A DNA stretch of 8,889 bases from Thermoanaerobacterales bacterium (lineage in GTDB: Bacteria; Bacillota; Thermosediminibacteria; Thermosediminibacterales; Tepidanaerobacteraceae): the NCBI GenBank assembly GCA_012839145.1, contig DUNY01000115.1, positions 1 through 8,889 of the forward strand, given 5' to 3'. The translations under genes and the position numbers were made by a program. Numbering within the stretch: position 1 is the stretch's first letter; every line of letters starts with the position of its first letter. The notes below the pieces were generated by a model. That model was given only the letters and a program-made list of their open reading frames with translations. It was not told the DNA's origin and ran no database searches. Below, one piece after another: positions 6,499 to 8,889 of this stretch.

Positions 6499-6585
6499 TG
6501 GTGCGGAAGGCGGGATTTGAACCCGCATGTCCTTGCGAACACTACCCCCTCAAAGTAGCGTGTCTGCCGATTCCACCACTTCCGC
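6499..6585 (-). tRNA. tRNA-Leu (anticodon GAG)
   Basis: Read leftward from 6585, the acceptor GCGGAAG pairs with CTTCCGC (6509-6503), followed by discriminator A and an encoded CCA (6501-6499). The anticodon arm is CTACT-TTGAGGG-GGTAG, giving GAG, which reads CUU/CUC leucine codons. A long variable arm (GTTC-GCAA-GGAC) and a T arm (GCGGG-TTCAAAT-CCCGC) confirm a class II tRNA. It is 87 bases with CCA. No good promoter lies immediately upstream. The nearest is the consensus promoter at 6704-6732, so the primary transcript probably includes the decayed tRNA at 6657-6690. Confidence 0.95.
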
Positions 6586-6656
6586 ATTTAACTTTATGCC
6601 ACATTAAGTTTGGCTATATTTTTATTAAACTTATATAACCATGAGATAGCTTTGGC

Positions 6657-6690
6657 ACAAACGCATGTGTGCTAGTTCCGCCATTCCCGC
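6657..6690 (-). pseudogene. Decayed tRNA-Leu, 5' half only
   Basis: Leftward from 6690 the sequence GCGGGAATGGCGGAACTAGC, followed by ACACATGCG, matches the acceptor 5' strand and D arm of a bacterial tRNA-Leu. It agrees with the intact tRNA-Leu next door at 20 of the first 28 positions. Beyond about 6657 the similarity ends: no anticodon arm, T arm or matching acceptor 3' strand is present in the 70 bases before the living tRNA. It starts 14 bases after a perfect -10 box, the position expected for a real tRNA, so it is best read as the remnant of the first gene of a former tandem tRNA-Leu pair. Confidence 0.65.
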
Positions 6691-6703
6691 ATTGACATTA
6701 TTT

Positions 6704-6732
6704 ATTATATCTGTTAATTGCATTTGTGTCAA
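6704..6732 (-). promoter_or_regulatory. Perfect consensus sigma-A promoter for the tRNA-Leu unit
   Basis: On the minus strand TTGACA (6732-6727), a 17-base spacer and TATAAT (6709-6704) match the consensus at every position. This strength is typical of stable-RNA genes. Transcription would start near 6697, just before the decayed tRNA-Leu, and continue through the intact tRNA-Leu to the terminator at 6461-6481. The rest of 6733-6889 is AT-rich, with no clear signal and no strong terminator for the chemoreceptor gene. Confidence 0.85.
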
Positions 6733-6889
6733 TATAGTTTGATAGGTTTTGGCGTTTTTATATCTTTATCAAAAACTCAGGCATAAAGTATATAAGGTTA
6801 TCTCTAGGATTTCCAGAAGATTGCTTGCTATATAGGTTCTGATAAAAAGGATTTAATAAGGCTTACTTAACGTAATTTAAGTTCTTTAA

Positions 6890-7735
6890 CTAAATGATTT
6901 TTGAAATACTTTCCAGGCCAACAATAAGGGAGTTTAATCCTTCAATAGCTGAAGCGATTTCCTGTGATGCCGATGCTTGCTGCTGGGAAAATTGAAAAAC
7001 TTTTTGTATTTCTTTACTTATCTGCGACATTTTTTGCTGCATATCTTTAATTAATGTAGTAATTTCCTCAACTGAATTAGCACTATTATCAGCCATTCTT
7101 CTAATTTCAGAAGCAATAATTCCGAAACCTTTTCCTTGCTCCCCAGCTCTGGCTGCCTCTATGGCAGCATTAATACCTAAAATATTTGAGTTGTTGGCTA
7201 TGTCTTTAATGAAATTCAATAGTTCTTCGGTTCTTTCTACTTGTTTAGCCATTTCTGTCTGCAGAGTATCAGCCAGGCTTATTCCTTCATTTAATTCCAT
7301 AGCAGCACTGGCTAACTCTTCTGTAGATGCCATAATTTGCTCACTGGCAGCAGATAAGGAATGAATTGAATCTTGTAATTTTTTTTGATTTTTCATGCTC
7401 ATTGCTAGCCCTAAACAGCCTATAACACGATTATCTTCATTCTTTACAGGCAGCGATATGGTTTTAACAGGTATTCCATAAACTTCTGCCGGTAATTCAG
7501 TTGTTTGATAATTACCTGTTGATAAAGCTTTCCTAATTCCGCTTACCTCAGGTATCTCCATACCTACGTGGTCTTGAAATTGTAGTTCTTCACAACAGGT
7601 TTCCGATAAGAAGCGCTCCGTATCAGTTACAGTAATAGTGCAATCAATAGGGAATAAACTGTGGAAGAAAGGAGCCGCCTCAATCAGCTTGTTCAGTAAA
7701 TCGGATTTTGCAACACTCTCTGTTGATAAACTCAT
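6890..7735 (-). CDS. Soluble methyl-accepting chemotaxis protein
   Basis: A 281-residue chemoreceptor with no membrane helix and no HAMP domain. Residues 1-115 form a PAS-like sensor, ending in strands such as YGIPVKTISLPVK and NRVIGCLGLAMSM. Residues 120-281 are a coiled-coil signalling domain. Its hairpin tip NAAIEAARAGEQGKGFGIIA (189-208), followed by SEIRRMADNS (209-218), is the conserved region that contacts CheA and CheW. Size and layout resemble B. subtilis YfmS. The start ATG has GAGGAGGG five bases upstream; a TTG five codons earlier overlaps that site and is rejected. It follows the solute-binding protein and microprotein on the same strand with an 89-base gap and no terminator between, so co-transcription is possible. 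Being cytoplasmic, it should sense an internal signal. The chain has few methylation-helix residues beyond the tip, typical of short receptors. Confidence 0.9.
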   Translation of the reverse strand: MSLSTESVAKSDLLNKLIEAAPFFHSLFPIDCTITVTDTERFLSETCCEELQFQDHVGMEIPEVSGIRKALSTGNYQTTELPAEVYGIPVKTISLPVKNEDNRVIGCLGLAMSMKNQKKLQDSIHSLSAASEQIMASTEELASAAMELNEGISLADTLQTEMAKQVERTEELLNFIKDIANNSNILGINAAIEAARAGEQGKGFGIIASEIRRMADNSANSVEEITTLIKDMQQKMSQISKEIQKVFQFSQQQASASQEIASAIEGLNSLIVGLESISKII

Positions 7736-7824
7736 CTTTTCCCTCCTCAAAATTAGATATATACATGTTTTCCTATAATGCTTACACCAACTGCTTGAGT
7801 TTTAGGTAGAATTATGACTTATTT

Positions 7825-7974
7825 TTACATCTTTAGAAAATACTTTAGTATAAAGTATAAGACGATAATTATAGTGAAAAGAATGAACAGTGGTGGTAAC
7901 AGCAGCTGAAATGCAGCTATTATCATGGCAATGATATCCTTTATATCAAAATCGGATTTTTTAGATGATTTCAT
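7825..7974 (-). CDS. 49-residue single-pass membrane microprotein
   Basis: A short gene whose ATG overlaps the TGA stop of the solute-binding protein gene (ATGA at 7974-7971), a sign of translational coupling. The protein has a charged N-terminus (MKSSKKSDFDIKD), one long hydrophobic segment (about 14-42, including LLLPPLFILFTIIIVLYFIL) and a basic tail (KYFLKM). The overlapping stop/start, together with the positive end charges around one membrane span, argues for a real gene. The ribosome site is weak (GGTGGG, eight bases upstream), consistent with re-initiation. I recognise no family. It could be an accessory subunit or stabiliser of the binding protein or its ABC transporter, but this is inference. 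Confidence 0.6.
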   Translation of the reverse strand: MKSSKKSDFDIKDIIAMIIAAFQLLLPPLFILFTIIIVLYFILKYFLKM

Positions 7975-8889
7975 TGATCAACCCACCACTCGCTTATATT
8001 ATTAAAAAGGTTTACCGGGTCAGGTTTAACACCCTTTAATTTGGCGCTTAAAGCTAGGAGCTTATTAGGACTGTACAAGAACAAATACGGCAGGTCCTGA
8101 TTAATTATTTCTTGAGCTTTATATGAAAGCTCCTTTCTGCCTTTATCATCGTTCTGAGCTCGAATCAAAATATCGTCAAGTTCAGGGTTTGAGTATGATA
8201 CAAAATTATATCCGCTTTTTATTTCACTGCTGGCAAACATAAACCGCAAATCGGGATTAGGTGCAAGTTTCCATCCCATCATAGCGGTATCGTATTTTTT
8301 ACTCATAACTTTACCTTTTAACTCATCCCAAGTTGCATTTACCAGTTTTACGGAAATTCCCAGATCTTTTAAATCCTTTTGTATGTGGGATGCCGCTTGG
8401 TAACGGGCTCCATTATCGGTGTTGACCAGTAATTCAAATTCCAGTTTATATTGTTTGTTTCCGATAGTTTTCTCTAAAATCCCATCATCATCCTCATCTT
8501 TCCAGCCGTCTTCTTCCAGGCTTTGAGCTGCCATTTTTTTGTTATGTGTAATATGCTGAATTTGGGAGTTAAAGGCCCATGAATATGGTAAAATGGGGCC
8601 GTCTATCACCAATCCCCTACCTAGGGTGGTGTCCTGCAAAATTCTGTCACGATCGATTCCCATTAGTATTGCCTGCCGCACCTTGATATCACTCAATATT
8701 GGATTGTTTAGATTCATCGCAACAAATTCAAAATACCTTGAAGGGTATTGAAGCAAATAAACATCTTCCATCTCATGGAATATGTTCCAATCTTCAGATT
8801 CAATATTGATGATATCAATATCTCGGTTGTTAAACGCCTCTTTTACGGAGGTGTTGTCAGGGTAAATCTTGATATTTATCTCTTCGATA
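7971..8889 (-). CDS. Family-5 extracellular solute-binding protein (peptide/nickel type), 5' end outside window
   Basis: The frame is open from the right edge to a TGA at 7971-7973, giving 305 residues, roughly the C-terminal 55-60% of a protein that usually has 500-600. Family landmarks include FEFVAMNLNNPILSDIKVRQ followed by AILMGIDRDRI, the LEEDGWKDEDDDGI segment, HIQKDLKDLGISVKLV, and the C-terminal YNFVSYSNPELDDIL and LPYLFLYSPN. Such proteins capture oligopeptides, nickel chelates or sugars outside the membrane for an ABC importer. An internal ATG at 8771 is not the start, since homology-like sequence continues upstream of it (IEEINIKIYPDNTSVKEAFN). The signal peptide and the transporter genes must lie beyond the window. 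The exact ligand cannot be told. Confidence 0.88.
   Translation of the reverse strand, partial: IEEINIKIYPDNTSVKEAFNNRDIDIINIESEDWNIFHEMEDVYLLQYPSRYFEFVAMNLNNPILSDIKVRQAILMGIDRDRILQDTTLGRGLVIDGPILPYSWAFNSQIQHITHNKKMAAQSLEEDGWKDEDDDGILEKTIGNKQYKLEFELLVNTDNGARYQAASHIQKDLKDLGISVKLVNATWDELKGKVMSKKYDTAMMGWKLAPNPDLRFMFASSEIKSGYNFVSYSNPELDDILIRAQNDDKGRKELSYKAQEIINQDLPYLFLYSPNKLLALSAKLKGVKPDPVNLFNNISEWWVDQ

Noticed and set aside
6657..6690. tRNA fragment as an attachment site left by an integrated element.
   Set aside because: There is no integrase, no second copy of a tRNA 3' end, and the fragment is a 5' half at normal distance from a promoter. Attachment sites usually duplicate the 3' end.
1..8889. 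CRISPR arrays, transposases, phage genes or a defence island.
   Set aside because: I saw no regularly spaced repeats, no terminal inverted repeats around a transposase, and no phage or nuclease families; all sizeable genes belong to ordinary metabolic, envelope or sensory families.

Overview
The window comes from an AT-rich chromosome. Strong GGAGG-type ribosome binding sites, sigma-A-like TTGACA/TATAAT promoters, and protein families such as AzlCD, LemA, copper-amine-oxidase-N 'stalk' domains and a soluble methyl-accepting protein all point to a low-GC Gram-positive anaerobe of the Clostridia. A thermophilic or syntrophic clostridium of the Tepidanaerobacter type would fit, but species assignment is an impression and not something the sequence proves.

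Layout. Bases 1-105 look like the 3' end of an unidentified gene. A promoter at 125-154 then starts a rightward operon (189-2347) of azlC, azlD and a fold-type I PLP aminotransferase, closed by a perfect 15-bp hairpin terminator at 2355-2391. Everything to the right is leftward. It comprises a lemA-like gene (2445-2966), a secreted three-part protein with a fibronectin-III-like and a copper-amine-oxidase-N domain (3123-4499), a 12-TM membrane protein carrying a C-terminal LuxR DNA-binding domain (4855-6291) with two terminators behind it, and tRNA-Leu(GAG) (6499-6585). Next come a decayed tRNA-Leu 5' half sitting just behind a perfect promoter, a soluble chemoreceptor (6890-7735), an unlisted 49-residue membrane microprotein (7825-7974), and the C-terminal 305 residues of a family-5 peptide-type solute-binding protein running off the right edge.

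How the parts may work together. azlCD plus the aminotransferase form a coherent amino-acid export/metabolism operon. The solute-binding protein, the microprotein (ATGA overlap) and possibly the chemoreceptor form a leftward uptake/sensing group, presumably with ABC genes outside the window. The LuxR-type membrane regulator has no obvious enzyme or transporter partner next to it, so its target is not evident.

No CRISPR array, insertion sequence, phage gene or defence module is visible. The least ordinary items are the membrane-embedded LuxR regulator, the hidden microprotein, and the dead tRNA-Leu that lies between a consensus promoter and the living tRNA-Leu.
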